57,544 bases of DNA from an uncultured Pelagibacteraceae bacterium. Lineage in GTDB: Bacteria > Pseudomonadota > Alphaproteobacteria > Pelagibacterales > Pelagibacteraceae. Location of the stretch: contig CACJUZ010000002.1 in NCBI GenBank assembly GCA_902596745.1, positions 1 to 57,544 of the forward strand, given 5' to 3'. Position numbers and translations under genes: made by a program. Of this stretch, positions 24,733 to 33,402 are shown in pieces (positions within the stretch are counted from its first letter, which is position 1; every line of letters starts with the position of its first letter). Under the pieces are notes generated by a model. The model was not told the origin of the DNA, ran no database searches, and worked only from the letters and a program-made list of their open reading frames with translations.

Positions 24733-25863
24733 TTAGGTGGATAAATTTTTATTAAAAGTCCTGTCTATCCATCCTCCACCTAAAACTTTATCCCCAGTGC
24801 TATCATTTAAATAAAATACACACGCTTGGCCTGGAGAAATACCATTTTCACCATCTATAATATTTACTTCTGCATTATTAGAATTTAGTTTAACTTTTGC
24901 TCTTAGCAATTTTCCAGTAGATCTTACTTTAATTTTTATCTCTTTTTTTAATTCGTCAATACTTCCTAGTATATTCAGCTCTCGTAAAATTACTTTATTA
25001 ATTTTTAAAGCTTCTTTAGGACCTACAATTATAGAATTTTTATTGTTATCTATTTTTATTACGTATAAAGGTTCTTTGTCAGCAATTTTAATACCTCTTC
25101 TTTGCCCGATGGTATAATTAATAATTCCATCATGCTGACCGATTACATTACCCTTAATATCTATTATTTTTCCAGATTTAAAAGACTCTGGTCTGAATTT
25201 TTTAATTACAGAGCTATAATCACCATTAGGAACAAAACATATATCTTGACTATCAGGTTTTTCAGACACATTTAAATTAAGTTTTTTTGCAATATTTCTA
25301 GTTTCCGATTTTTCTATATCTCCTAAGGGAAATCTTAAAAAATCAAGTTGTTCTTGCGTCGTGCTAAATAAAAAATAGCTTTGGTCCCTAGAAAAATCTT
25401 TAGCTCTATACATTGAGCTCTTCCCATTTGTTTGAATTCTTTTTATATAATGACCAGTTACTAAAACATCGGCCTTTAGGTCTTTTGAATACTTAAATAA
25501 ATCTCTAAATTTTACAGTTTGGTTACATTGTACGCAAGGTATTGGGGTTTCACCGGAAGTGTAACTATCAATAAAACTATCTATAACTTCTTTTTTAAAC
25601 TTTTGTTGATAGTATAATATTTCATGTTTTATATTTAATTGTTCAGAAACTCTTTTAGCATCTAAAATATCCTGCCCCGCACAACATTGTCTTCCTTCTT
25701 TAGAGGTTTTGGCATCATCATAAAGTTTTAAAGTAATACCTGTGACGTCATACCCTTCCTCTTTCATTAAACCTGCCGCAACTGAGGAGTCTACGCCTCC
25801 AGACATAGCAACAACTACTTTAATTTTTTTTTTGGGTTTATTTATTCCTAGTGAATTATTCAT
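24733..25863 (-). CDS. mnmA: tRNA 2-thiouridine(34) synthase
   Basis: A 376-residue enzyme that puts sulfur on the wobble uridine of Lys, Glu and Gln tRNAs, using ATP and a persulfide relay. PP-loop SGGVDSS at 21-27, catalytic cysteines in PCVQCNQ (near residue 120) and SQDICF (near 215), and GQRRGI near 264, all typical of MnmA. Standard length. Transcribed away from the DUF3553-cysQ pair. The candidate RNA lies just downstream on the same strand. Confidence 0.95.
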   Translation of the reverse strand: MNNSLGINKPKKKIKVVVAMSGGVDSSVAAGLMKEEGYDVTGITLKLYDDAKTSKEGRQCCAGQDILDAKRVSEQLNIKHEILYYQQKFKKEVIDSFIDSYTSGETPIPCVQCNQTVKFRDLFKYSKDLKADVLVTGHYIKRIQTNGKSSMYRAKDFSRDQSYFLFSTTQEQLDFLRFPLGDIEKSETRNIAKKLNLNVSEKPDSQDICFVPNGDYSSVIKKFRPESFKSGKIIDIKGNVIGQHDGIINYTIGQRRGIKIADKEPLYVIKIDNNKNSIIVGPKEALKINKVILRELNILGSIDELKKEIKIKVRSTGKLLRAKVKLNSNNAEVNIIDGENGISPGQACVFYLNDSTGDKVLGGGWIDRTFNKNLST

Positions 25864-25900
25864 ATAAAGTATATATTATATATAGTATTATTTTTCCATA

Positions 25901-26074
25901 ATGCAATTTGATCTTGAACCAGGCGATTTTGTTATAAACCCAAAGAATAAAGAGTGGGGTATAGGTCAAATACAATCCGTAATAAAAAATAAAATAACTG
26001 TTAATTTCCAAAACAAGGGAAAGCAAGTTATAGATCTTAATGTAATAATTTTAGAAAAGGTAAATAATTTGTGA
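25901..26074 (+). CDS. DUF3553 small protein
   Basis: A 57-residue protein starting MQFDLEPGDFVINPKNKEWG and continuing IGQIQSVIKNKITVNF, the typical DUF3553 pattern ('PGD.V.nP..peWGxGQvqS'). This is a small SH3/CarD-like barrel, as found at the ends of some helicases and repair proteins. Its TGA stop overlaps the GTG start of the next gene by four bases (GTGA), so the pair is translationally coupled. Function unknown. Confidence 0.82.
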   Translation: MQFDLEPGDFVINPKNKEWGIGQIQSVIKNKITVNFQNKGKQVIDLNVIILEKVNNL

Positions 26075-26847
26075 AAATTGACTTTGAGAAAATTACAAAA
26101 GAACTTATTCCTATTTTTAATGCCGCAGGGCAAGAGTCTATAAATTTATATAATGAAGGATTAAAAATTCAAATCAAAGAAGATGGATCACCAGTGAGTA
26201 ATGCGGACTTAAAAGTAAATGAATTGATATGTAAAAAAATTAATGAGCTTACCCCTGAAATACCAATAATTTCAGAGGAAACGGTAAAATTAAATGAAAA
26301 AAATAAAAATACAGTTTTTTGGTTAATCGATCCAATAGATGGAACAAAAGAATATATAGCTGGTAAAGACGAATACACTTTAAATGCTGCTTTAGTGATC
26401 GATAAAAAACCAGTAGTAGGTTTGGTAGGTGCTCCCAAAAAAAACAAGTTATTTTACTCTTATGGAATTGATAAAAGTTTTATTGTTCAAAATAATGGAG
26501 AGCAAGAATTAAATTGTAAAAGAAGTAATGGAAGAAAAGGTTTAATTGCACTATCAAGTTCTAATAAGCCTTCTGAGATAATTATGAAAAAGTTAAATGA
26601 ATTTAAAGTAACTTCATTTAAAAAAGTAGCGAGTTCATATAAATTTTGTCTTATTGCTGAGGGTGCCTTTGATATTTACGCTGCAAGAGAGCGAGCTAAT
26701 GAGTGGGATTATGCAGCTGGTCATGCTGTAGCTGCTAATGCCGGAGCGATAATTACTACACTTGATAATAAACCTTTTCTTTATGGAAAAGAAGACTATA
26801 GGAACCCAAGCTTATTAATATTAAGATCAAAAAATTTAAATGACTAA
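26071..26847 (+). CDS. cysQ: 3'(2'),5'-bisphosphate nucleotidase (CysQ type)
   Basis: A 258-residue member of the inositol-monophosphatase superfamily, with a GTG start that overlaps the preceding stop. Metal-binding motifs: EE in IPIISEET near residue 72, DPIDGTKEYIAG near 92-103, and WDYAAGHAV near 213. DPIDGTKEF/Y-x-x-G fits CysQ, which turns PAP into AMP and protects the sulfur pathway and phosphopantetheinyl transfer. PAP from holo-ACP synthesis could be the source if sulfate assimilation is missing. Confidence 0.87.
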   Translation: MKIDFEKITKELIPIFNAAGQESINLYNEGLKIQIKEDGSPVSNADLKVNELICKKINELTPEIPIISEETVKLNEKNKNTVFWLIDPIDGTKEYIAGKDEYTLNAALVIDKKPVVGLVGAPKKNKLFYSYGIDKSFIVQNNGEQELNCKRSNGRKGLIALSSSNKPSEIIMKKLNEFKVTSFKKVASSYKFCLIAEGAFDIYAARERANEWDYAAGHAVAANAGAIITTLDNKPFLYGKEDYRNPSLLILRSKNLND

Positions 26848-26977
26848 AACAATTTTAATAATTATTATATCAGTTTCAATTTTTGGTTTGATAGTTTTTG
26901 TATTAGTCAGAAATGCTTTAAAAAGAAAAATTGATCAACTTGTTAAAGATGAGAAGAAATCAGACAATTTTGATTAA
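26840..26977 (+). CDS. 45-residue single-span membrane protein
   Basis: Starts at ATG 26840, overlapping the cysQ end by 8 bases. One membrane helix (residues 4-23, rich in Ile, Val and Leu) is followed by a short charged tail (KRKIDQLVKDEKK). It also overlaps the end of recX on the other strand by 18 bases. Codon use looks like that of its neighbours and the cysQ overlap suggests a real coupled gene, but with only 45 codons chance cannot be excluded. Confidence 0.5.
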   Translation: MTKTILIIIISVSIFGLIVFVLVRNALKRKIDQLVKDEKKSDNFD

Positions 26978-27520
26978 TTTTTTGAACTCATCCTGTTCTA
27001 AATTAAGCACTCTTTTGGATAAATCGTAATCAAATCCTGCACGAGCAAGAACTCCCATATCTTTTTTGTAAAAAAGATCTCTGTTAGCATTTGGTCTTAC
27101 GGCACCAATACGTCTTCTTTTACATAATTTAAGTGCTGATACAAAGTCTGGTTCAATTTCTTTATTTTTTATTTTATCAATACTTTGTTTTATAAATTTT
27201 TGATCTATGCCTTTCATTCTAAGAGATTGATTTATTTTGTTTAATGAATAACCTCTTCTTAAAAGAGTTCTTGATTTTGAATCTGAATATAATTCATCAT
27301 TTAAAAATTTATTTTGCTCGAGGTTTATGAGAACATTGTCTATTAGATTTGATATTTCCTTTTTTGACTTAGTGCTTTTGAACTTAATCAAAATTTTTTT
27401 CATTAGATAGACTTTTAATTGTTGTTTTGATGGACTATATTTTTCAATATAGGAATAAGCTAAATCCTTTAAAGCTGTACTAAGATCGTCAAAATCTTTT
27501 TTATTTGATGTGGGATTCAT
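26960..27520 (-). CDS. recX: RecX-family regulator of RecA
   Basis: A 186-residue, Lys-rich, mostly helical protein with repeats of the RecX three-helix kind: LxxRGYSLNKINQSLRMKG near residues 92-108, and YxxKDMGVLARAGFDYDL near the end. RecX binds RecA filaments and limits their activity. It is alone here, with recA not in the window. Its end overlaps the small membrane protein on the plus strand. Confidence 0.8.
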   Translation of the reverse strand: MNPTSNKKDFDDLSTALKDLAYSYIEKYSPSKQQLKVYLMKKILIKFKSTKSKKEISNLIDNVLINLEQNKFLNDELYSDSKSRTLLRRGYSLNKINQSLRMKGIDQKFIKQSIDKIKNKEIEPDFVSALKLCKRRRIGAVRPNANRDLFYKKDMGVLARAGFDYDLSKRVLNLEQDEFKKLIKIV

Positions 27521-27546
27521 CTATCTAATATACTATATTATTTTAA

Positions 27547-28017
27547 ATGATAAATAACTTTGAAGAGTATCTTACTTTAGAAAATATATTCCTCTTTTCT
27601 AATTGGGGAGTAGTTCCTTTTTGGTTGCTTTTGTTATTTTCACCAAATGGTGTTGTAACTCGTTTTTTAGTACACTCGATAATAATTCCATTAATTTTAG
27701 CATCTGCTTATGTGTTTACAGCTTACCAAATATATTTAAATGATAATTTTTTTGACGGTTTTGGACTTTATTTGGGAATAGAGAATCTCTATGCAATTTT
27801 TTCAGACGAAAATTTTCTTTTAATATTTTGGTTGCACTTTCTCTCAATTAGCTTGTTTGTAGGATCATGGATCGCAAGGGACTCCGCAAGATACTCTATA
27901 CCTAAATTTTTTACCGCAATTTCTTTGATATCAACTTATTTTACTGGACCATTAGGTATATTTATATATTGGTCAATAAGAATTTTCTTTGCTAAAAAAA
28001 TTTCTTTAAATGAATAA
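27547..28017 (+). CDS. ABA4-like membrane protein
   Basis: A 156-residue protein with four membrane segments. NWGVVPFWLLLLFSP near residue 20, HFLSISLFVGSWIARDS near residue 98-114 and TGPLGIFIYW near the end match the ABA4-like (DUF4281) family, plant members of which are needed for neoxanthin formation. In marine bacteria it is often found with carotenoid or light-related genes. Its end overlaps the next gene by 8 bases. The bacterial function is unproven. Confidence 0.78.
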   Translation: MINNFEEYLTLENIFLFSNWGVVPFWLLLLFSPNGVVTRFLVHSIIIPLILASAYVFTAYQIYLNDNFFDGFGLYLGIENLYAIFSDENFLLIFWLHFLSISLFVGSWIARDSARYSIPKFFTAISLISTYFTGPLGIFIYWSIRIFFAKKISLNE

Positions 28018-28597
28018 ATCTTTCGATTTTTATTTTGATTTTATTAGCCCTTATGCCTTTATCGCGCATAATAAAATAAAAAAAATAGAAAAAGAATATA
28101 TGTTTAAAATAAATTATCAGCCTATACTTTTAGGTGGTTTGCATAACCTACACGAAATTAAAGCTCCAGCTTTTATACCATCTAAAGCTAAATTTATGAT
28201 AAGAGATTGTAAAATGGTTGCTGATAAAAATAAAATTAATTTTAAGTTTAATTCTTACTTTCCAATTAAAAGTTTAAATTTAATGAGAGGAGTATTCGTA
28301 GCTGCAGAAGATGGTATTAAAGATCTTTACATTGATAAAATATTTAATGCAGTTTGGAGTGATGGATTAAATATGAATGACGAGGTAGTTATAGAAAAAG
28401 TTTTAAAGAATATGGACATTAATCCCAAAACTTTTGTATTAAGAACACAAAGTCAAAATATTAAAGATCAATTAAGATCTAAAACTAATGATGCTTATAA
28501 AAAGGGAATTTTTGGAGCTCCAACATTTATTGTCAAAGACAAGATTTTTTGGGGTCAAGATAGACTTCAATACGCTATAGCTGAGGCAATAAAATAA
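28010..28597 (+). CDS. DsbA-fold isomerase (2-hydroxychromene-2-carboxylate isomerase-like)
   Basis: A 195-residue kappa-class GST/DsbA-like protein. FYFDFISPYAF at residues 7-17, where Ser replaces the DsbA cysteine as in NahD-type isomerases. The C-terminal GIFGAPTFIVKDKIFWGQDRL holds the cis-proline strand. The family works with glutathione on aromatic or other conjugates. It overlaps the ABA4-like gene and is likely read from the same transcript; its stop is directly next to the rhodanese stop on the other strand. Confidence 0.85.
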   Translation: MNKSFDFYFDFISPYAFIAHNKIKKIEKEYMFKINYQPILLGGLHNLHEIKAPAFIPSKAKFMIRDCKMVADKNKINFKFNSYFPIKSLNLMRGVFVAAEDGIKDLYIDKIFNAVWSDGLNMNDEVVIEKVLKNMDINPKTFVLRTQSQNIKDQLRSKTNDAYKKGIFGAPTFIVKDKIFWGQDRLQYAIAEAIK

Positions 28598-28996
28598 TTA
28601 TTTTTTCTCTTTTTTTGTTACTTCTAGTCCTATGTTTTTTAATGCATCAAATCCTCCAGACGCATTAGCAACATTCTTAAATCCCATATCTTTTAAAGCT
28701 TTGGTAGCAAGCGCTGATCTAAATCCCAAAGCACAGAACAAAACAATATTTTTAATTTCACCAATTTTTTTTTCTTGAAAATAAGAACTTTGTGGATCTA
28801 ACCAAAACTCTAACATGCCACGAGGAATATGAATTGAATTTTTAATAGTGCCCTCTTTCCATAATTCCCTTATATCTCTTATATCTATTAATGTTATGTC
28901 TCCTTTTTCATAAGAAGACTTAACTTCTTCGGCGCTTAAAACTTTTATTTCCTTATTTGCTTCATCAACAAGCTCTTTAGATGACTTTATATTCAT
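28598..28996 (-). CDS. rhodanese-domain protein
   Basis: A 132-residue single rhodanese domain: LIDIRDIRELWKEGTI near residue 36 and the active-site loop CALGFRS near residue 88, with Cys as nucleophile and the expected Arg. It carries sulfane sulfur to acceptors such as cyanide or thiols, or takes part in persulfide handling. No signal peptide, so cytoplasmic. It stands apart from the sulfonate island, and no partner is evident. Confidence 0.88.
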   Translation of the reverse strand: MNIKSSKELVDEANKEIKVLSAEEVKSSYEKGDITLIDIRDIRELWKEGTIKNSIHIPRGMLEFWLDPQSSYFQEKKIGEIKNIVLFCALGFRSALATKALKDMGFKNVANASGGFDALKNIGLEVTKKEKK

Positions 28997-29029
28997 GATA
29001 GTAAGATATTAGATTAGAATTAGATTGCA

Positions 29030-30052
29030 ATGAGACAAATAGAAAAAACTTATAAAAAAGGTGTTCTGAAAAAACTTTTAATCAAAATATGTAGATTGTT
29101 GGGTTATGAGCTTATTGACCAAGCAGATATGTCATTTATTACGTCATTAAATAAAGAAAATGCATCAATAATTGGTAAAAAATCGATAACTTTACCCTTA
29201 GGGGAAATAAAAATTAAGAGAAAAATACGTAGTCTAGATATTATCTTAAAAACATGTACAGGAGTTAATTTGGTTTCTCAAAATAAAAAGAGAATATTTG
29301 AGCAAAAAAAATCAGAATATACTTTTAGAACAATTAATTCACTGCTTAAAAGTTTGAAAAAATCTAAACAGAATATAAATAATATTGATTTCAAGATTAC
29401 AATTATAGACGCTGGATCTTCAAGAGAAGACAAGGAAACAATGCGAAAAATCTTAGAAAAATCAAATTTTAAATTTAATTTTATTGAATTAAATTTAAGC
29501 GATTATTTACAAAGAATAAAAGTTATAAAAAAAAATAATCCTCAAATTGAAAATAATATGAAATCGACAATGGCAAGTATTATTAAGTCTTTTGAAATAT
29601 CAAAAAATTCTGATGATTTAGTTTATTTTGTTGAGGATGATTACATTCATAGTGATGATTGTATTTCTGAGATGCTATCGGTCTATGAAAAATTTTCAAC
29701 TATTCTTGAAGATGAAGTTTTTATAGTACCAGTTGATTATCCATATTTGTATCAAAAAAACCAGTCTGCCGATGTACTTATAGGTCAAAAATATCACTGG
29801 AGGTCTGTAAGAGAGTCATTGTTAACATTTTTAACAAGTAACAAAATGATAAATAAATATTTTAATGAACTAATAAAAATGGGTGAAATTGAACATGAGC
29901 CCTATGAAACAATACTGCATAATATTTATGAAAAAGAAAAATGTTTTTCTCCTATTCCTTCCCTGGCGCTACATTGCACTAATGTAAATTCTATATTTGG
30001 ATTGTCCCCAACGATAGATTTTAAAAAATTATGGGAAGACAGTAAATTATAA
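29030..30052 (+). CDS. family-2-like glycosyltransferase (GT-A fold), tentative
   Basis: A 340-residue soluble protein with a Lys-rich N-terminus. The central part resembles a GT-A domain: strand ITIIDAGSSR near residue 124 (like the 'v.DdgStD' block), a helix, then YFVEDDYIHSDD near 200, a candidate metal-binding acidic motif. The rest is unlike well-known families. A terminator hairpin begins at its stop codon. The first 90 residues are not explained. Confidence 0.55.
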   Translation: MRQIEKTYKKGVLKKLLIKICRLLGYELIDQADMSFITSLNKENASIIGKKSITLPLGEIKIKRKIRSLDIILKTCTGVNLVSQNKKRIFEQKKSEYTFRTINSLLKSLKKSKQNINNIDFKITIIDAGSSREDKETMRKILEKSNFKFNFIELNLSDYLQRIKVIKKNNPQIENNMKSTMASIIKSFEISKNSDDLVYFVEDDYIHSDDCISEMLSVYEKFSTILEDEVFIVPVDYPYLYQKNQSADVLIGQKYHWRSVRESLLTFLTSNKMINKYFNELIKMGEIEHEPYETILHNIYEKEKCFSPIPSLALHCTNVNSIFGLSPTIDFKKLWEDSKL

Positions 30053-30081
30053 ATAAGGCTCGATTTCTCGAGCCTTATTTA
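30053..30081. terminator. bidirectional terminator between the glycosyltransferase and amt genes
   Basis: Inverted repeat AATAAGGCTCGA, loop TTTC, TCGAGCCTTATT, directly after the stop at 30052 and 22 bases past the amt stop at 30103. The arms pair perfectly over 12 bases, and an A/T-rich end on both sides lets it serve both convergent genes. Confidence 0.75.
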
Positions 30082-30102
30082 AATAACAAACTATCAGAAA
30101 AA

Positions 30103-31386
30103 TTAATCTCTAATGGAATAAGCTGACACGCCGACTTCAGCTTTATCTGTTCCTAATCTTTCAGCAGATTTACTGATTCTTAAACCAATTGTTTCTTTAA
30201 GAATTCTAAAAACTGCATAGGATAATACAAAACTAAAAACACACACTGAGATTACACCGATGAACTGTGTTGAAAAATTTGTATCTTTGTTGCTTAATGG
30301 TACAACCAAAGTTCCAAAAATACCTGCAAACATATGAACTGGAATAGCTCCAACAACATCGTCCAAGGCTTTACTTTCTAAGAATTTAGTTCCGAAATAC
30401 ATTATAACCGCACCCATTGCTCCAATGCACATAGCCAGAATTGGGCCAGGTGTTAGTGGCTCAGCTGTTATAGCAACTAATCCTGCAAGAGCACCATTTA
30501 ACATCATAACAATATCAGTTTTGCCATTTAACAAACGAGTTAATGCTGCACCTGCTACTGTCCCTGCCGCTCCAGCTAAGTGAGTGTTAACTGCAATTTT
30601 ACTAATTGCATTAACATCATCAAAAGTTCCCATAGCTAATTGACTGAATCCATTAAATCCAAACCATCCAAACCATAATAAGAATGTTCCTAAAGTTACA
30701 AGTGGAATACTAGAAGCTGCAAAAGGTTCCATAGATCTTTTTTGTCCTCTTGGACCAAATCTTCCTTCTCGAGCCCCTAATACAATTACTCCAGCTAATG
30801 CAGCAGCACCACCACATGCATGCACAAGTGTGGATCCAGCAAAATCTGAAAAGCCAGCTGTACTTAACCAGCCGCCACCCCATTGCCATCCCATAGAAAT
30901 TGGATAAATTAAACCTGCCATAAAAGCGGCAAATATGAAGAACGGCCAAATTTTTATTCGTTCTGCTACCGCGCCTGAAACGATCGATGCTGTTGCACAA
31001 ACAAACATGGTTTGAAAAAACCAATCGGAGTGTCCAGAATAACCAGTTCCCATTTCAGTGCCATCACTCCATATTGAAAATGATCCAATATATCCACCTT
31101 CAGGAATTCCGTATGCTAAATTATAACCAACTAGGAAAAACACTATAGAGCAAATTGCGAATTTACCTATATTTTTGGCCGCTATTGTAGAAACACTTTT
31201 TGTTGTAACAAGTCCGCTTTCTAACATACAAAATCCAGCTGCCATGAAAGCAACTAAAACGCCGCCAATATAAAATGCTAATGAATTAAAAATATATTGA
31301 CCTTCTTCAGACATTGTAGTTTCTGCAAAACTTGATGTCGTTAAAATTGATAAAAATATTAAAATTAAAATTAAACTTTTTTTCAT
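30103..31386 (-). CDS. amt: ammonium transporter (Amt family), second copy
   Basis: A 427-residue Amt protein with signal peptide (MKKSLILILIFLSILTTSSFA) and 11 membrane helices. The channel histidines lie in GSTLVHACGG (near residue 188) and AIPVHMFAG (near 348). C-terminal GLRISKSAERLGTDKAE is the regulatory region that GlnK-type PII proteins touch. Close paralogue of the neighbouring gene, probably a tandem duplication. A terminator lies between them, so each has its own promoter. Confidence 0.95.
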   Translation of the reverse strand: MKKSLILILIFLSILTTSSFAETTMSEEGQYIFNSLAFYIGGVLVAFMAAGFCMLESGLVTTKSVSTIAAKNIGKFAICSIVFFLVGYNLAYGIPEGGYIGSFSIWSDGTEMGTGYSGHSDWFFQTMFVCATASIVSGAVAERIKIWPFFIFAAFMAGLIYPISMGWQWGGGWLSTAGFSDFAGSTLVHACGGAAALAGVIVLGAREGRFGPRGQKRSMEPFAASSIPLVTLGTFLLWFGWFGFNGFSQLAMGTFDDVNAISKIAVNTHLAGAAGTVAGAALTRLLNGKTDIVMMLNGALAGLVAITAEPLTPGPILAMCIGAMGAVIMYFGTKFLESKALDDVVGAIPVHMFAGIFGTLVVPLSNKDTNFSTQFIGVISVCVFSFVLSYAVFRILKETIGLRISKSAERLGTDKAEVGVSAYSIRD

Positions 31387-31473
31387 TATTCCCCCCTCGT
31401 TGACATGCGTATTTCACTTTTAAGTAAGTTGTAAAATAGTGACTATGGCATAACACATATGTAAAATTTGCAT

Positions 31474-31502
31474 AAAAAAAGGCCCAGCGGGGGGCTGGGC
31501 CT
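31474..31502 (-). terminator. rho-independent terminator after the upstream amt gene
   Basis: On the minus strand: GGCCCAGC, loop CCCC (with flanking C), GCTGGGCC, then TTTTTTT. It is a strong G+C-rich hairpin in an otherwise A+T-rich window, 46 bases past the stop at 31549. Confidence 0.9.
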
Positions 31503-31548
31503 TAAGTTTTCTCCAACTAACGAGGGAGGAGATAAGTTAGAAACGTTA

Positions 31549-32841
31549 TTAGTCTCTTATACCGTAAGCTATTACACCAACTTCTGCTTTGTCAGTTCCT
31601 AGTCTTTCAGCTTCTTTACTAATTCTTAATCCAATTGTGCTCTTAATAGCTTGGAAAACAATTAGGGAGACTACGAATACGAATACCACAACTGAAATTG
31701 TTCCTAGGAATTGAGCTCCAAAAGAAACATCTCCGTTTGTTAATGGCACTGCTAATGTACCCCATACTCCAGCTACTAAGTGAGCAGGTATGGCTCCAAC
31801 AACATCGTCAATTTTCAATTTGAATAATAGTTTCGTTGAGAAATACATTAGTATTCCTGCTATTGCTCCGATGAAAATTGCTGCTAATGGACTTGGTGTT
31901 AATGGTTCAGCAGTGATACCTACTAATCCTGCGATAGCTCCATTTAACATCATGACCACATCAGTTTTACCACCAATCAATCTTGACATAGTAGCAGCGG
32001 CTAATACTCCACCACCTGCAGCTAAATTCGTATTGATATAAATTGTTGCGACTGAAGACACATCTTCAAGTGTTCCAGCAGCCAATTGCGATCCACCATT
32101 GAAACCAAACCAACCTAACCAAAGTATAAATACTCCTAAAGTTGCTAATGGAATTGATGATGCCGCAAATGGTGCCATCGGTTTAGCCTCGCCTTTTCCT
32201 GAGAATCTACCAGTTCTAGCACCTAATATTATTGCACCGGCAAGAGCCGCAGCTCCTCCAGCAGCGTGTACTAATGTTGAACCGGCAAAGTCTGAAAATC
32301 CAGCAACCGATAACCATCCGCCACCCCACTGCCAACCCATTGAAATTGGATAAATAATTCCAGTTAAAATAGCTGCAAATAGGAAGAACGGCCAAATTTT
32401 AATTCTTTCTGCTAACGTACCAGAAACGATAGACATTGTAGTTGCACAGAACACCATTTGGAAGAACCAATCAGAACCATCAGAATATCCTGTATCTAAT
32501 GATGAATTATCGCTCCATGGTGTGAATGAACCAATATATCCGCCTTCTGGGATACCGTAAGCTAAGTTGTAACCAACCAACCAGAACATAACTCCGGCAA
32601 TTGAATAAAGACCTATATTTTTTGCACAGATTGCTGATACAGATTTTGATGTTACTAATCCTGACTCTAACATTGCGAAACCTGCGGCCATCCACATGAC
32701 CAAGAAACCTGACATTAAAAATAGTAGGGTATTAAATATATATTGAACTTCTGCTGATACAGTTGTTTCTGCGTAACCTAACCCCGCAAAACCAAAGTAC
32801 AATGCTGCTCCAGCAAAAAAGTAACCTAAGTATTTTTTCAT
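31549..32841 (-). CDS. amt: ammonium transporter (Amt family), first copy
   Basis: A 430-residue Amt with signal peptide (MKKYLGYFFAGAALYFGFAG). It has the same layout as its neighbour: channel histidines in GSTLVHAAGG and AIPAHLVAG, and the same C-tail GLRISKEAERLGTDKAE. It moves ammonium (as NH3 or NH4+) across the inner membrane. It uses more G+C-rich codons than the other copy, as expected for a highly expressed gene. No PII gene is nearby. A 140-base leader lies upstream of the start. Confidence 0.95.
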   Translation of the reverse strand: MKKYLGYFFAGAALYFGFAGLGYAETTVSAEVQYIFNTLLFLMSGFLVMWMAAGFAMLESGLVTSKSVSAICAKNIGLYSIAGVMFWLVGYNLAYGIPEGGYIGSFTPWSDNSSLDTGYSDGSDWFFQMVFCATTMSIVSGTLAERIKIWPFFLFAAILTGIIYPISMGWQWGGGWLSVAGFSDFAGSTLVHAAGGAAALAGAIILGARTGRFSGKGEAKPMAPFAASSIPLATLGVFILWLGWFGFNGGSQLAAGTLEDVSSVATIYINTNLAAGGGVLAAATMSRLIGGKTDVVMMLNGAIAGLVGITAEPLTPSPLAAIFIGAIAGILMYFSTKLLFKLKIDDVVGAIPAHLVAGVWGTLAVPLTNGDVSFGAQFLGTISVVVFVFVVSLIVFQAIKSTIGLRISKEAERLGTDKAEVGVIAYGIRD

Positions 32842-32938
32842 AACACTCCCTTGTTTAATTAAAGTGTGCTTATAAAATTTAAAAAATTAAATGAGGAGTG
32901 ATTTGTCTTAAAATGAGCTATGCAGTTTTTGCAAGTAG

Positions 32939-32975
32939 TTTAGCCCTTATTTGATTTATTCAAATAAGGGCTAAA
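32939..32975. other. perfect 15-pair inverted repeat between HU and amt
   Basis: TTTAGCCCTTATTTG, loop ATTTATT, CAAATAAGGGCTAAA. It lies 9 bases past the HU stop, upstream of amt. As a terminator for the HU transcript (minus strand) it lacks a U-run after the stem; the run of T precedes the stem in that direction. It may be a processing or stabilising stem instead. Confidence 0.6.
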
Positions 32976-32983
32976 AAAAAGAT

Positions 32984-33259
32984 TTAACGGTTAAACATTT
33001 CTTTTAAGCTTTTAGCGGGTAAAAACTTAACTTTTTGAGAAGCTGCTATTTGAATAGACTCTCCCGTTCTTGGGTTTCTTCCAACTCTAGCTTTTCTTTT
33101 AGCTACTTTATAAGTCCCAAAACCTGCAATTTTTACGGTATCGTCATTCTTTAGCGCATCCAAAATAATTGTCGTTATTGAGTCAAAAGTTCTTTCAGCA
33201 TCAGCTTTACTTTGGCCCAATGTGGACGATATTTTTGCTACTAATTGTTTTTTATTCAT
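32984..33259 (-). CDS. hup: HU-family DNA-binding protein
   Basis: 91 residues from the ATG at 33259 (MNKKQLVAKIS); the longer reading from 33292 adds 11 unlikely residues. HU/IHF fold: basic arm GRNPRTGESIQIAASQKVKF, the signature of the family, and KPAKSLKEMFN-like end. It bends DNA and forms nucleoid-like complexes. IHF subunits cannot be excluded, but the sequence of the arm is HU-like. Confidence 0.93.
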   Translation of the reverse strand: MNKKQLVAKISSTLGQSKADAERTFDSITTIILDALKNDDTVKIAGFGTYKVAKRKARVGRNPRTGESIQIAASQKVKFLPAKSLKEMFNR

Positions 33260-33402
33260 TTTTGCCCCTATGGTTAATCCTAATCTCAACAAAAACTAAG
33301 TAAAATCAACATTTTTTTTAGTATTACATAATTATATTAACACTAAATATGGTGTTTAAAAAAGTGTTGAATTTATTAGCTTTTTTAAGGGTAAAAAGTG
33401 GC

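Noticed and set aside
30103-32841. Repeat or mobile-element origin of the tandem amt genes
   Set aside because: No inverted repeats, transposase or target duplication around them; a simple old tandem duplication explains them.
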